60,505 nt of DNA from a virus: positions 1-60,505 of the IMG/VR virus record IMGVR_UViG_3300032213_000971. The stretch is one strand, 5' to 3'. The notes under the pieces were generated by a model. It did not search any database, was not told the DNA's origin, and saw only the letters and a list, made by a program, of their open reading frames with translations. Shown piece by piece: positions 40,225-49,516 of this stretch (its first letter is position 1; every line of letters begins with the position of its first letter). Made by a program: the position numbers and the translations under genes.

Positions 40225-40803
40225 ATGGCTAAACCTATTATCGGAATGGTTCCCCCGGGAGGGTGGCATTATATTGATGGTGACGCAAAGATCACCGGGC
40301 ATAGCTATGACTCTTTAATCAAGGCTGTTGAAAGCTATCGCGCAGAGAACAGCCTGCCATCCGGGGACATAGAGGGGGATGTGAACTCATTTATTTGCAC
40401 CAATTGGCCGACATTTTGCCACGGTGTGGATATGGTTGCGATTACTTCCGTTGTTGCTCAAACAGCAGCCTCTGAATTGCAGAATGACATTCAGGCATGG
40501 GCAAAGAACATTTTGCACAGCAATCAACGGCATGTTTTGGTGAATGATGAACTAGCAGAGCAGCGTGCGAAAACGTGCTTGGGCTGCAAACACAACGTAA
40601 ATTGGAGGGCCGGGTGTGGAAGCTGTATTGTTGCAACAGACAGGATATGTGCAAGCGTGCGTCAGGGGCGCGACACGCAATCAAGTCAGGTGCTGGGGGG
40701 GTGTTCACTAATGCGTCACGACAATCGTTCAGCTATTTTCTTTGACAAAGATCATATTCATAAGTCTTCTTCTCTTCCCGACAACTGCTGGATGAATATC
40801 TAA
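40225..40803 (+). CDS. Cysteine-rich protein before the portal
   Basis: This is a 192-residue protein. The N-terminus (PPGGWHYIDGDAKITGHSYD) and CTNWPTFCHGVD recur in phage proteins placed between terminase and portal. The C-terminal part has CLGCKHN, GCGSCIVATDRIC and later cysteines that could bind zinc or iron. The function is unknown. It begins 42 bases after the ParB-like gene and ends three bases before the portal. Confidence 0.6.
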   Translation: MAKPIIGMVPPGGWHYIDGDAKITGHSYDSLIKAVESYRAENSLPSGDIEGDVNSFICTNWPTFCHGVDMVAITSVVAQTAASELQNDIQAWAKNILHSNQRHVLVNDELAEQRAKTCLGCKHNVNWRAGCGSCIVATDRICASVRQGRDTQSSQVLGGCSLMRHDNRSAIFFDKDHIHKSSSLPDNCWMNI

Positions 40804-40806
40804 TAT

Positions 40807-43218
40807 ATGGCTACAATACTAAAACCGCTAGACCCGATCATTACAGACGAGTTTGCAAATAGGTCTGCAAGGATCTCTGATTCGCACGACAAGCCTAGGG
40901 TTCTTGATCTTGATATAGTTGATCCAAGCACAGGCAATTCAGAAACAGTTAATCCTAAAACACTTCAGGTAAGGAGAACTTTCCGGGACACAGAGCAGGC
41001 GCACAGCGCATATCGCAGGCTTAAACAACAAAACGTAGAGCGAAATAAGAAGAATCAACTTATTCAGAAGAAGCTGAATCTGGAGCCACCATACCAGAAC
41101 AAGAAACTGGAAAGCATGGGGCAGAACTGGCGCAGCAATCGCCCAACCGGGTTCCTTTCCACGATGGTGAGCCGCATTCAGCCTCCTTTCCGCCAAGTGG
41201 TTGAGCAAGCAACAACAATCACGTTTGCGAAGTATCCAATTGAGTCTGTTGACGCAGATCAAAAGACAAAAGTATTCCGTGATGCGGTTACAAAATGCGT
41301 TCGTGGGTGGAATGGATTCGATGATCTTCTTGCTCAAGTTGTCCATGAGAATACTACCTTTGGTTATTGCGCTTTGTGCTGGGACGATATGCGCGATTGG
41401 AAGCCAGAATTCTTGAGGCAGGACTACACGTTTTTCAGTATTGAGACACCGCAAGTAGCCGATCAGACCCCCATTTGGGCTAGGAAGCGCAGGTATCAAA
41501 TTGCTGACCTTCTTCCCGTGCTTGAAGACCCAGAGATCTCTGCCGCAGCAGGGTGGCATATCAACAACCTTGTAGAATCAATCAACAACGCGATTCCTGC
41601 CGGGCGGACGCTTGATGCGGACGAAGACGCAAGAAGGTACGAGGATTGGACACGAGAGGGCAGCTATGGTGCCAGCTACGAAAACGATGCGAAATATGTA
41701 GAGCTTGGCGAGCTTCTTATCAAGGAGCCGCATGGCAAGATTAGCCGATTCTTGTTCGATGATAAGTCGGGCAAAGAAATCTGCACACAACTGGATCGCT
41801 ACAACAACATGAGCGAGTGCATTGCCCTCTTTGCCGTGGAGGTCGGATCAGGTAGTCTGATGTCCAGCCGGGGTGCTGGTCGCGATCTATACAACTCCCA
41901 CATTGCAATTGAGAAGGCTCGGAATCTGGTAATCGACAACTCCTATCTCAAAGGTCTTCTCCTCCTCAAGAAAGGCCCGAACGCCAAGGTTGGTGTGCCT
42001 CCTCTGACTGTGCATCATCCTGTGGCTTTCGTTTCCGAAGGCTACGAGGTTGTTCCGCAAAATGTCCCGGCAGATGTAGATGATTTCCTTCGCCTAGATC
42101 AGTTCGCCAGCAACCTAGCTGAAATTCAGGTTGGCACATTCCTTCCCGGTTCTCCCGTAGAGACACAATCCCGCAAGACTGCATCAGAAGTTAATCGTGT
42201 GGCCGCAATTGAGAACCAACTTCGCGAGGGTGTCCTGATGCGGTTCAGTAGGCAGTTCTCTAAAGCGGTTGAGCGGATGCAAAGGGGAATTTGTCACCCC
42301 GAACACGTCAAAGCCGCTGCGGAGCTTAAAACGCTTCTGGACATCAAACGACAACAGATTCCTGATGCCGTGTGGGCAAAACGCGAAGTGGTTGACGCTT
42401 TTGATAGATCCTTCATGGAGCTTCCGACATTCCTAGTTCCGTTTGAAGTTCCTCCTCATTTGGACGAGGACGCAATCTCATGCTGTTTGTCGATGATTGA
42501 GCAGAATATTCCGCCATCCGACATCATGCTCATGGCTTACAGCCCGGCTGCTCAACTCACACAAGACACAGCACAACAGGATGTGATGATACTTGATTCG
42601 CTGATCCAGCGTTACGCAGGAAACCCGAACGTAAATCAGGACGAACTCATGCGTCTGGATTGGAGCAAGAAGATGGGCGACACCATCGCGAAGTCTGTCA
42701 TTCTCCCGAAAGATCAGATTGAAGCCATTGCCATTGAGGCTACTCGCCAACAGGTGATTGAGCTTCAATCAATTATTGCAGGCCAAGAGGTTCCTGTGTC
42801 TCCTCGCGACAATGACATCGTGCATCTGAACACAATGGCGCAGAAACTAATGCCAGTGTTCCAGAACATCCCCAATGGGTCATTGCCTCCTGAAGGTGTG
42901 GCACCGCTGGTTGAAGCAATGAAGCATTTCGCTGCACATATTGGGCAAGCAGAGGCAAAGGGATCAAATAAGGAGGAGGTTGCCAAATTCAGGGATCTGT
43001 ATAAGCAAGCAGTCGCGCACATTACTGCGGGGCAAAATGTTCCTCCCCCTCCAGAACTCGCGCCTGCCGCAGCATCCTCTTCAAGCAGAGGATCACAAGC
43101 ACCTAGCCAGCCTGCTCCTGCTCCCGGACAACAGCCCGATTCCTTCATGAATATGGGAGGTCAAAGCGGTGTTGTTCAAAGCGTATCTCACCCGGCCAAA
43201 CCTCCTACCGCAGCATAA
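40807..43218 (+). CDS. Portal protein
   Basis: This is an 803-residue protein of the large podovirus portal type. A basic coiled N-terminal region ([16 protein letters not shown]) is followed by a mixed core with long helices; [17 protein letters not shown] lies near 455-470, a conserved pattern of T7/P22-like portals. The end is disordered, rich in Pro, Ala and Ser. Position after TerL and before the scaffold agrees. It forms the DNA entry ring at one capsid vertex and would join the adaptor-like protein. Confidence 0.85.
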   Translation: MATILKPLDPIITDEFANRSARISDSHDKPRVLDLDIVDPSTGNSETVNPKTLQVRRTFRDTEQAHSAYRRLKQQNVERNKKNQLIQKKLNLEPPYQNKKLESMGQNWRSNRPTGFLSTMVSRIQPPFRQVVEQATTITFAKYPIESVDADQKTKVFRDAVTKCVRGWNGFDDLLAQVVHENTTFGYCALCWDDMRDWKPEFLRQDYTFFSIETPQVADQTPIWARKRRYQIADLLPVLEDPEISAAAGWHINNLVESINNAIPAGRTLDADEDARRYEDWTREGSYGASYENDAKYVELGELLIKEPHGKISRFLFDDKSGKEICTQLDRYNNMSECIALFAVEVGSGSLMSSRGAGRDLYNSHIAIEKARNLVIDNSYLKGLLLLKKGPNAKVGVPPLTVHHPVAFVSEGYEVVPQNVPADVDDFLRLDQFASNLAEIQVGTFLPGSPVETQSRKTASEVNRVAAIENQLREGVLMRFSRQFSKAVERMQRGICHPEHVKAAAELKTLLDIKRQQIPDAVWAKREVVDAFDRSFMELPTFLVPFEVPPHLDEDAISCCLSMIEQNIPPSDIMLMAYSPAAQLTQDTAQQDVMILDSLIQRYAGNPNVNQDELMRLDWSKKMGDTIAKSVILPKDQIEAIAIEATRQQVIELQSIIAGQEVPVSPRDNDIVHLNTMAQKLMPVFQNIPNGSLPPEGVAPLVEAMKHFAAHIGQAEAKGSNKEEVAKFRDLYKQAVAHITAGQNVPPPPELAPAAASSSSRGSQAPSQPAPAPGQQPDSFMNMGGQSGVVQSVSHPAKPPTAA

Positions 43219-43219
43219 A

Positions 43220-43867
43220 ATGGGAGGAGTAAACGCAAATATCGGCCAAATTGAAGGTGGCAACATAGACCTGAATTCTCGGCCTGTTGTTCAAAACCCT
43301 GATGGTTCTATTAGTACCGTTCGCTCTATGAGCATAGGAACGGACAAAGGAGAGGTTCTTATCCCTACAATCAGTGATGAAGGAAAAGTTCTTGCAGAAA
43401 AAGATGCAATCGATTTGTACAGAAAGACAGGGAAGCATTTAGGTATTTTTGCAACACCAGAACAGGCTACAAAATACGCCGAAGATCTTCACCGGGATCA
43501 AGACAAACTATACTCACAATACAACACAAACAAAAAACCAAAAACCAATATGGGCGGAACATCTGCAATCCCAACACCAGCATCGGCAAACATTCCTGTT
43601 TCTAAAGGAACTTATGACGAAGAAGGCAATGCTGTATCTCTAACTCCTGAACAAGAGCAACTTCGCACCGCTGACCTAGCTTTAGAAGCGCAAAAAGCTC
43701 AAGAATTCCAAGATGCAAAGGAATCTGCTGACAGAAATTTCAAAGGCCAACAAGAAGAGACTTATTCTACCATGTTCGCAAATCCAGACGCAACCAATGA
43801 GGTTGTAGAAAGCCCTAGCGAATACATGAAAGCCAAGACTGCAAAGAAAATGAAAAAGCGCAAATAA
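43220..43867 (+). CDS. Virion-associated protein with GNIDLNSRP module
   Basis: This is a 215-residue protein starting one base after the portal stop. Residues 10-95 hold a module often seen in phage virion and polyvalent proteins: [29 protein letters not shown] and a helix with [19 protein letters not shown]. The rest is low-complexity with a coiled segment and a very basic end ([10 protein letters not shown]). I infer a minor virion protein. No enzyme site is seen. Confidence 0.65.
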   Translation: MGGVNANIGQIEGGNIDLNSRPVVQNPDGSISTVRSMSIGTDKGEVLIPTISDEGKVLAEKDAIDLYRKTGKHLGIFATPEQATKYAEDLHRDQDKLYSQYNTNKKPKTNMGGTSAIPTPASANIPVSKGTYDEEGNAVSLTPEQEQLRTADLALEAQKAQEFQDAKESADRNFKGQQEETYSTMFANPDATNEVVESPSEYMKAKTAKKMKKRK

Positions 43868-43892
43868 ACGCATTTAATCTAAAAATAACTGA

Positions 43893-43920
43893 TTGACGAT
43901 ATTTTTGCTCATGCTAATTA
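43893..43920 (+). promoter_or_regulatory. Promoter P6 (TTGACG-16-TAATTA)
   Basis: TTGACG (43893) and TAATTA (43915) are 16 bases apart, with an A-rich stretch before the -35. The downstream TGWCRGTA element of the early promoters is absent. It would drive the scaffold/glycosylation operon starting at 43954. Confidence 0.65.
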
Positions 43921-43953
43921 TCGTTTCTTAACCAACCACATCTGAAATAAATT

Positions 43954-44193
43954 ATGACTTGGGATAAATCTGATTCTGCTAGGTTTCGACAATACAATAC
44001 TCAAACAGGAGGAAAACTAATCTCTTTCCTCCGTAGTTGCATTCACAGGGCTGAAGGTGACGATATTGAAGAGTACGCTTTGAGAGCCGCATACAAACAA
44101 GGTGCTGAAGATATAGTTTCTCGGTTGGAAGAAATAATCACAGACGTAAACAAAGAGGATGATGCCTCGTCAGCATCGTTCACATCAATGTAA
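43954..44193 (+). CDS. Small helical protein before scaffold
   Basis: This 79-residue protein contains GGKLISFLRSCIHRAEGDD and a helical, acidic C-terminus. Small proteins of this type precede scaffold genes in other podovirus-like phages. No function known. First gene behind P6. Confidence 0.62.
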   Translation: MTWDKSDSARFRQYNTQTGGKLISFLRSCIHRAEGDDIEEYALRAAYKQGAEDIVSRLEEIITDVNKEDDASSASFTSM

Positions 44194-44201
44194 TAAGAGT
44201 T

Positions 44202-45509
44202 ATGGAAAACGAAACAGACAACGAAGTGCCAGAAATCACAGCCGCTAACCCGGATGGAGGAGCAGAGCGATTGGACGCAGACCCAGTAACAAGCAATTTG
44301 CACGACCAGTTGGATTCTCTTCTGGACGAAGCAGAACAAGAAACGCAACCAGAACCCATAACAACAAATGAAGAAACTAATAACAAACCTCCTGTTGAGC
44401 CTGTATCACCTTCTGCCGGGGAAATGGCAGGACAAGCTGGCGATTCAAATGGTCAGCCTGCTCCTCAAGATCAGGTTCTTCCCGTCCAAAATAACGATCA
44501 AGGAACTGCCGATCAGCGACCAGAAATTGACCCCGAAATCGCCCAAATCGAACAACCCCGGAACCTCTCGGAGAAAAATCAAAACAATTGGCGCAAGCTC
44601 CAAGAAACAGCCTCGCACTACAAAAAGCAGGCCGAAGAAGCCGAAATCCTCCGTCAACGACTAGCTGAAGCAGAAACCAAGCCTTCTGCTGCCCCGGAGG
44701 ACTACGACGAGCTAAAGAAATTCCGGGCTATTTTTGATATTAAAAATGACCCATCTTTCAAAAGCAAGTACGAGGAGCCGCTTGAAAATGCGAAGCAGTC
44801 CATCTATTCCGTAATGCGGAAAAACGGGGCAAGCGACGAACTGATTGATAGCATCGAAAAGGCTGGAGGCCCGGAAAAAATTGATCAAAATTGGTGGAAG
44901 ACCAACGCAATCGACAAGCTACAGCTTACCGATGCTGAAAAGCTGAAGCGAGGTCTTCTGGACATTTCTGATCTAAAAGAACAGCAGGAAAAAGAGATTG
45001 CTCACGCTGCCGAAAATGCTGAACAAATCCTTGAGGAAAGGAAAAACAAGAGCATCAACTGGTACAAACAGGAGAGCGAAGGAATCCAGAAGCACATTGA
45101 GGATATAACAAAAGAAATTCCTTGGGCTAGGTATCAGCAAGCACCGCAGAATGCCACGCAGGATCAGGTGGCAAAGATCCAACAGCACAATGCTATGGTT
45201 TCGGATCTGCACAACAAGTTCAACACTGCCCTGTGGCCGCAAAACGCACAGGAACGTGCTTCTGTAGCCGCAGCAGCGGTATTGAGTCACAAACTGGCTG
45301 ACCAACTTCGTCTTGAGCAAAACGCTCGCGGGAACATGGTTGAGCAACTCAAAAAGCTGACTGAAGAAAACAATCGTTTGAAGGGAGCCGGGAAAATCCC
45401 AAAAACTAATGTCACATCTCCTTCGCCAGCAAAAGCAGATGTAAATAGCAGGATCAAGATGAATTCTAGTGATGCTATTGACATGGGACTTGACGAAGCA
45501 GGAGCATAA
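44202..45509 (+). CDS. Scaffold-like protein
   Basis: This is a 435-residue acidic protein. Residues 1-120 are disordered (Glu, Pro, Asn, Gln-rich). From 125 to 400 it is helical with coiled-coil pattern (YKKQAEEAEILRQRLAEAE; MVEQLKKLTEENNRLKG). The end is short and polar. These are features of phage capsid assembly scaffolds. Normally the capsid gene follows directly; here five sugar-related genes stand in between, which is unusual. Confidence 0.72.
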   Translation: MENETDNEVPEITAANPDGGAERLDADPVTSNLHDQLDSLLDEAEQETQPEPITTNEETNNKPPVEPVSPSAGEMAGQAGDSNGQPAPQDQVLPVQNNDQGTADQRPEIDPEIAQIEQPRNLSEKNQNNWRKLQETASHYKKQAEEAEILRQRLAEAETKPSAAPEDYDELKKFRAIFDIKNDPSFKSKYEEPLENAKQSIYSVMRKNGASDELIDSIEKAGGPEKIDQNWWKTNAIDKLQLTDAEKLKRGLLDISDLKEQQEKEIAHAAENAEQILEERKNKSINWYKQESEGIQKHIEDITKEIPWARYQQAPQNATQDQVAKIQQHNAMVSDLHNKFNTALWPQNAQERASVAAAAVLSHKLADQLRLEQNARGNMVEQLKKLTEENNRLKGAGKIPKTNVTSPSPAKADVNSRIKMNSSDAIDMGLDEAGA

Positions 45510-45511
45510 TT

Positions 45512-46618
45512 ATGGCAACCAGAGACCCGGTCAGAACACCGATGACCGACAGAACTGCTCGCGCATTGGAGTCGGCAAATCCGTTTGCTACTCCTGTTCC
45601 TGAACCTAAAAGGCTGGATGGACAACCTATCGTCAGGGAACGCGAACCTGTCACAGAATCGACCCCGGAACCCTCGTTAAGTCACGAAAATGCTTCATAT
45701 GAAGCAAAAAGTGATGTTCCACAGCGTTCCACGGGCGATTTAGAACCCATTAAGGACACGCGAGATAGCCAAAAAAAGGAACCAGAGCAGATTCCTGAAG
45801 ATGTTGCAGAACTACTCCGTTCAGGAGATGAGCCGACACTTTTTGAAACAACACCACTCTTTGAATCGAACGAAGAGTTCAACAACCCGATCATCGAAAG
45901 CAGGAACAGCGATGGGATGCCTAGTTATCGTTGCGAGTTCGGTGGCCGGGATATTTTTGTTGCTTGGCCTTGGTATAAAGCAAGCAATCCTGTCACTGCC
46001 GCTACACAGGTCGCGTTCGCTTTGGATTTTGGCCGGGACAAGATCCGCTTCGACATGTCAATCGGAGATGCAAAGATTGAGCATTCCAGAAACAGACTTG
46101 CTCATAAATTCCTAGAAACTGACGCTAAATGGATGCTGATGATTGATGACGACATCATTCCTAGTATTGGTCGCCCATCATGGATGAGGTATTGGGTGCA
46201 GGCCGCAAGGAACCTTCAAGATAACCAGTTGCAAAGGCATGGAATTCATAGGCTAGTTGGAGCAAACAAAACATTGGTAGGAGGCGCATACTTTGGCCGT
46301 CAGGAAAATGGTGCGCTCATGTGCAGCGACCCAACTCTATACAGCAGGGCAAAGCAATATGAAGATGCTGTTGTGCCTGTTGATTGGATCGGGACAGGGT
46401 TTATTCTAATTCACAGGAAAGTGTTTCAAGACATCCGCGAGAAGTTCGGAGATAGCCTGAAAATCGACGTTCCTGATTACGAGTACGATTACTTCAGGCC
46501 ATTCGATAGTGCCAGAGGTGAAGATGTATCATTCTGTATCCGGGCTAAAGAGGCTGGGCATCAGCCTCATATTGACCTAGGAATCCCTATTTTCCATGTA
46601 GGGGCAAAGACATACTAA
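45512..46618 (+). CDS. GT-A glycosyltransferase with disordered N-terminal extension
   Basis: This is a 368-residue protein. Residues 1-130 are low-complexity, Glu/Pro-rich and scaffold-like. From about 140 a glycosyltransferase domain begins: WMLMIDDDIIPS (about 206-217) supplies the DxD metal/nucleotide-sugar motif, GTGFILIHRKVF is the acceptor-side loop, and GEDVSFCIRAKEAGH (about 333-347) is the usual ED motif. It transfers a sugar from a nucleotide donor. It starts two bases after the scaffold stop, so it is expressed with capsid assembly genes. The extension could target it to procapsids, which is inference. Confidence 0.78.
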   Translation: MATRDPVRTPMTDRTARALESANPFATPVPEPKRLDGQPIVREREPVTESTPEPSLSHENASYEAKSDVPQRSTGDLEPIKDTRDSQKKEPEQIPEDVAELLRSGDEPTLFETTPLFESNEEFNNPIIESRNSDGMPSYRCEFGGRDIFVAWPWYKASNPVTAATQVAFALDFGRDKIRFDMSIGDAKIEHSRNRLAHKFLETDAKWMLMIDDDIIPSIGRPSWMRYWVQAARNLQDNQLQRHGIHRLVGANKTLVGGAYFGRQENGALMCSDPTLYSRAKQYEDAVVPVDWIGTGFILIHRKVFQDIREKFGDSLKIDVPDYEYDYFRPFDSARGEDVSFCIRAKEAGHQPHIDLGIPIFHVGAKTY

Positions 46619-46619
46619 A

Positions 46620-47204
46620 ATGAAGAAAATATACGCATATTACGAGTCTATTGCTTTGTCCAACCAACCAGAGGAATTTGCCTGCGCCAACCATTGGAAA
46701 GCAAGCTGGGAGAAAAATGGATGGGAAACAGTCATGTTGAACAGGAGTCACGCACAAGGAAGCCATCTTTACAACAAGCTACAGCAAAAGATGATGAATT
46801 GTGCGATGGGATTACCATCAGAACTAACAGCAAGATTCCATTGGATTACTGCTAGGTTTGCTCGTTGGTGCGCCTTGCACGCTGCCGGTGGTGGGTGGAT
46901 GTCCGACTACGATGTTTTAAATAAGTCATTCAAACCAGAAGCCGCAGACAAAATAGAACAAACAGAAACGCTTACTATCGTTGGCGACCCAGCATTTCTA
47001 TTTTACGCCACCAAAGAACATGCCGCATCAGCTATAATAAAGCTCTCGCGAACAGACATTATTCAGGACAATTCTGTAGTTTCTGAACATAGCCTCCTAG
47101 GAATAGAACTGACCACAAAAGGATTCGCGAAAAAAGTCATTCACGCAAAGTCACAGGAAGATGCGTGTAGGTCTGAAATTATGGCGAATCTGATGAAAAA
47201 GTAA
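46620..47204 (+). CDS. GT32-like glycosyltransferase
   Basis: This is a 194-residue protein. FARWCALHAAGGGWMSDYDVL (about 80-100) is the signature of GT32/OCH1-like transferases, with the DxD motif as DYD. It is short compared with the family, so it may be a minimal domain. It begins one base after the previous stop and ends one base before the next gene. Confidence 0.75.
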   Translation: MKKIYAYYESIALSNQPEEFACANHWKASWEKNGWETVMLNRSHAQGSHLYNKLQQKMMNCAMGLPSELTARFHWITARFARWCALHAAGGGWMSDYDVLNKSFKPEAADKIEQTETLTIVGDPAFLFYATKEHAASAIIKLSRTDIIQDNSVVSEHSLLGIELTTKGFAKKVIHAKSQEDACRSEIMANLMKK

Positions 47205-47205
47205 T

Positions 47206-47949
47206 ATGAAAAGTAAATTTTTGGTAGCTTTGCAGTATTGGGATGGAGACAAAGAACAAGCCTGCAAATTGCTTGATTTGTTTGCCAAAACAATAACTCC
47301 AGAAAACGAGTTTGCAGATCTAGTAATTTTTTATAGAGCGGACTCGACCCCTCCCTGTTTAGAGTTGCTAGAAATACTAAAAATTCCATTTTCCAAGGTT
47401 TGGTGCATCAAATCTAAAAATATTATGCAGGGGTGGCCGAATGGGTGTAACCAACTCTGGACTGATTTGGTAATGGAGGCATATATACGATCAACGCAAT
47501 CCGCTACTTCAAAACCACCAGAATGGTCAGAATATAAAGCAATTCTCACGATAGAATCTGATTCCTGCCCTATAAAAAAAAGCTGGTTAAAAGAGTTATC
47601 TGAAGAATGGGATGGCCTTCAGGCTTGTGTAGTCGGAACATGGTTGGGAAACAACGACGAGCATGAAGGGTTAGGGCATATCAACGGAAATGCTATGTTC
47701 TGCATAGATATTGTCAAAAAATGCCCAACAATATCAGGAACCCCGTGCGATAAAGCGTGGGACACATATCACGCAAAAACATTTCAGAAGGCAGGATGGG
47801 CAAGCACACAAAAAATAGTAAGTATGCACAACAGCAAAACTCTTAATACAGATCAATATGAACACCTAAAAAACACAGATTGCGTATTTTTGCATGGAGT
47901 AAAAGACAATTCCGTGTTGGAGATGTATTTAAATGAAAATTCTAAATAA
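47206..47949 (+). CDS. Putative GT-A glycosyltransferase
   Basis: This is a 247-residue protein. The core KAILTIESDSCPIKKSWL (about 106-123) looks like the metal-binding strand of a GT-A fold with ESD in place of DxD, and HINGNAMFC later resembles an acceptor loop. The N-terminus VALQYWDGDKEQA is found in phage sugar transferases. It overlaps the methyltransferase start by 17 bases. Assignment is by motif and context. Confidence 0.62.
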   Translation: MKSKFLVALQYWDGDKEQACKLLDLFAKTITPENEFADLVIFYRADSTPPCLELLEILKIPFSKVWCIKSKNIMQGWPNGCNQLWTDLVMEAYIRSTQSATSKPPEWSEYKAILTIESDSCPIKKSWLKELSEEWDGLQACVVGTWLGNNDEHEGLGHINGNAMFCIDIVKKCPTISGTPCDKAWDTYHAKTFQKAGWASTQKIVSMHNSKTLNTDQYEHLKNTDCVFLHGVKDNSVLEMYLNENSK

Positions 47950-48583
47950 CGGAATTCGCGTCATAGAAGGAGACACCCATATATCTCTATGGGTTGAGCA
48001 ATCTGGAAGGCTAGATCACGATCAATATGCGCTCCCGGTAATCCTAAAACACATCGCAAATGGAGACTGCGTTGTTGATGCTGGAGCGTTTATTGGCGAT
48101 CATACTATTGCTTATTTGAGAGCAGTAGGATCGGAGGGAAAAGTAATCGCGTTTGAACCAAACCCAGCAGCCTACGATTGCCTTGTTCTAAACTGCAAAG
48201 AGGCATACTGCATCAGGTCTGGGCTAGGAGACAAAGAAGAATTTATATCCATAGAACCTTCTGAAAATGCTGGGGCATCCCATCTTACTAATGGGAAATT
48301 AGGTTCAATTTCCGTAGTAACACTAGATTCATACAATCTAGACAGACTCAATTTCTTCAAAATAGATGTTGAAGGATACGAGTTAAAAGCATTGCTAGGT
48401 GCAGAAAAAACTATCTCAAAGCATAAGCCAAAGATGTGGATAGAAATAAATCCCGGTGCTTTAGCAAAACAAAATACAACTCCAGAAGAGATTTTTGGCC
48501 TAATTATGGGTCACGGGTACACTATTGAAGCGTTTCCTGATTTTTCAGAAGATCAATACGACATTCTTTGTGTTCCAAAATGA
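47933..48583 (+). CDS. FkbM-family methyltransferase
   Basis: This is a 216-residue protein. SAM-binding motif CVVDAGAFIGDHT (about 47-59), then VIAFEPNPAAYDCL, and the FkbM signature LNFFKIDVEGYELKALLGA (about 139-157) are clear. FkbM enzymes methylate hydroxyl groups, often on sugars. Overlap with the neighbouring transferases suggests it caps the glycan they build. Confidence 0.87.
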   Translation: MKILNNGIRVIEGDTHISLWVEQSGRLDHDQYALPVILKHIANGDCVVDAGAFIGDHTIAYLRAVGSEGKVIAFEPNPAAYDCLVLNCKEAYCIRSGLGDKEEFISIEPSENAGASHLTNGKLGSISVVTLDSYNLDRLNFFKIDVEGYELKALLGAEKTISKHKPKMWIEINPGALAKQNTTPEEIFGLIMGHGYTIEAFPDFSEDQYDILCVPK

Positions 48584-49263
48584 CAACAGACATTTTCATT
48601 AGGTCGTATTCGCCTGATTTTAAATGGCTTGATTATTGCCTTTTCAGCTGCGCCAAGTTTACGAAAGGCTTTTCTTCAATTCATATTGTAGTCCCGGAGC
48701 AAGACAAACACATTTTAAGCCACCTGACTCTGGAATCAGTTCATGGTGTTGCTCCTGCCTGCGAAGATGGATACCTAGATCAGCAAGTTTCTAAATTGTA
48801 CGCAGATGAATTTTGCCAAAGCGATTACATCCTGCACCTAGATAGCGACTGCGTTTGGTATAAAGAAACTACACCTCAAGATTTTTTCAAAAACGGAAAG
48901 CCAATCATCCTAGTTGAAGATGGCGTTGTTTCACCTTGGCCTAAAATAACAGAAAAAACACTAGGTTGGTACGACTCAAAAGAATACATGAGAAGACTTC
49001 CAATCATTTATCCAAGGTGGGTGTATCCAGAATTTAGAAAATGGATAGAAAACAAACATAGAATGTCTTTAAGGAATTGGATTTCTATCCAGCCACATAG
49101 AGAATTCAGCGAGTTCAATACTCTTGGGCAATGGCTTTTCAGATTTCACTCGGAAAAATTTGCATGGCTGCACCCATCTGAAACAGAAGTATTTGCTAAA
49201 CAATTCTGGTCGTGGGGTGGAGTAGAAAAAGAAGAAGATCAAATAAAATCATTTTTTTCTTAA
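48580..49263 (+). CDS. DUF6492-like glycosyltransferase
   Basis: This is a 227-residue protein from ATG 48580, which overlaps the methyltransferase stop. YILHLDSDCVWYKE (about 84-97) has a DSD metal site, preceded by a GT-A-like Rossmann region (FSSIHIVVPEQDK) and the YLDQQVSKLYADEF helix. This agrees with a small glycosyltransferase family found near polysaccharide genes. It is the last gene of the cassette, before promoter P5. Confidence 0.7.
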   Translation: MTTDIFIRSYSPDFKWLDYCLFSCAKFTKGFSSIHIVVPEQDKHILSHLTLESVHGVAPACEDGYLDQQVSKLYADEFCQSDYILHLDSDCVWYKETTPQDFFKNGKPIILVEDGVVSPWPKITEKTLGWYDSKEYMRRLPIIYPRWVYPEFRKWIENKHRMSLRNWISIQPHREFSEFNTLGQWLFRFHSEKFAWLHPSETEVFAKQFWSWGGVEKEEDQIKSFFS

Positions 49264-49270
49264 AAACATA

Positions 49271-49299
49271 TTGACGAACTCGTAAGCAATCCTTAATAG
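49271..49299 (+). promoter_or_regulatory. Promoter P5 for the major capsid gene (TTGACG-17-TAATAG)
   Basis: TTGACG (49271) and TAATAG (49294) are 17 bases apart; an AT-rich tract precedes the -35. It gives the capsid gene its own transcription start with a leader of about 215 bases. The early downstream element is absent. Confidence 0.7.
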
Positions 49300-49305
49300 T
49301 TCACT

Positions 49306-49516
49306 CAACTCGGTGTGCCGTCTCCGTATGACGGTGGTTCTGATAGGAACCGCAAGACCTATCAATCAGGCCGCAAACAAAAACTTCCAGCGTGCCGGGA
49401 AGTGAACAAAACACAAAATTACGAATCGTGGTCGCACGCGACTGCCGTTCAGCCTTGTGGTTGTCACTTCCAAAATTGGTTGAGATGGCTGCAAGGAAAC
49501 AACCAAAACAAACACT
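49306..49516 (+). promoter_or_regulatory. Structured 5' leader of capsid mRNA
   Basis: Two adjacent hairpins lie near the expected RNA start: CCGTC/GACGG (49318-49334) and GGTTC/GAACC (49336-49351). A 69-codon frame from GTG 49315 to 49524 is open and overlaps the capsid start, but it lacks a ribosome site and has poor coding character, so I treat it as leader. The hairpins may stabilise a very abundant mRNA. Confidence 0.5.
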
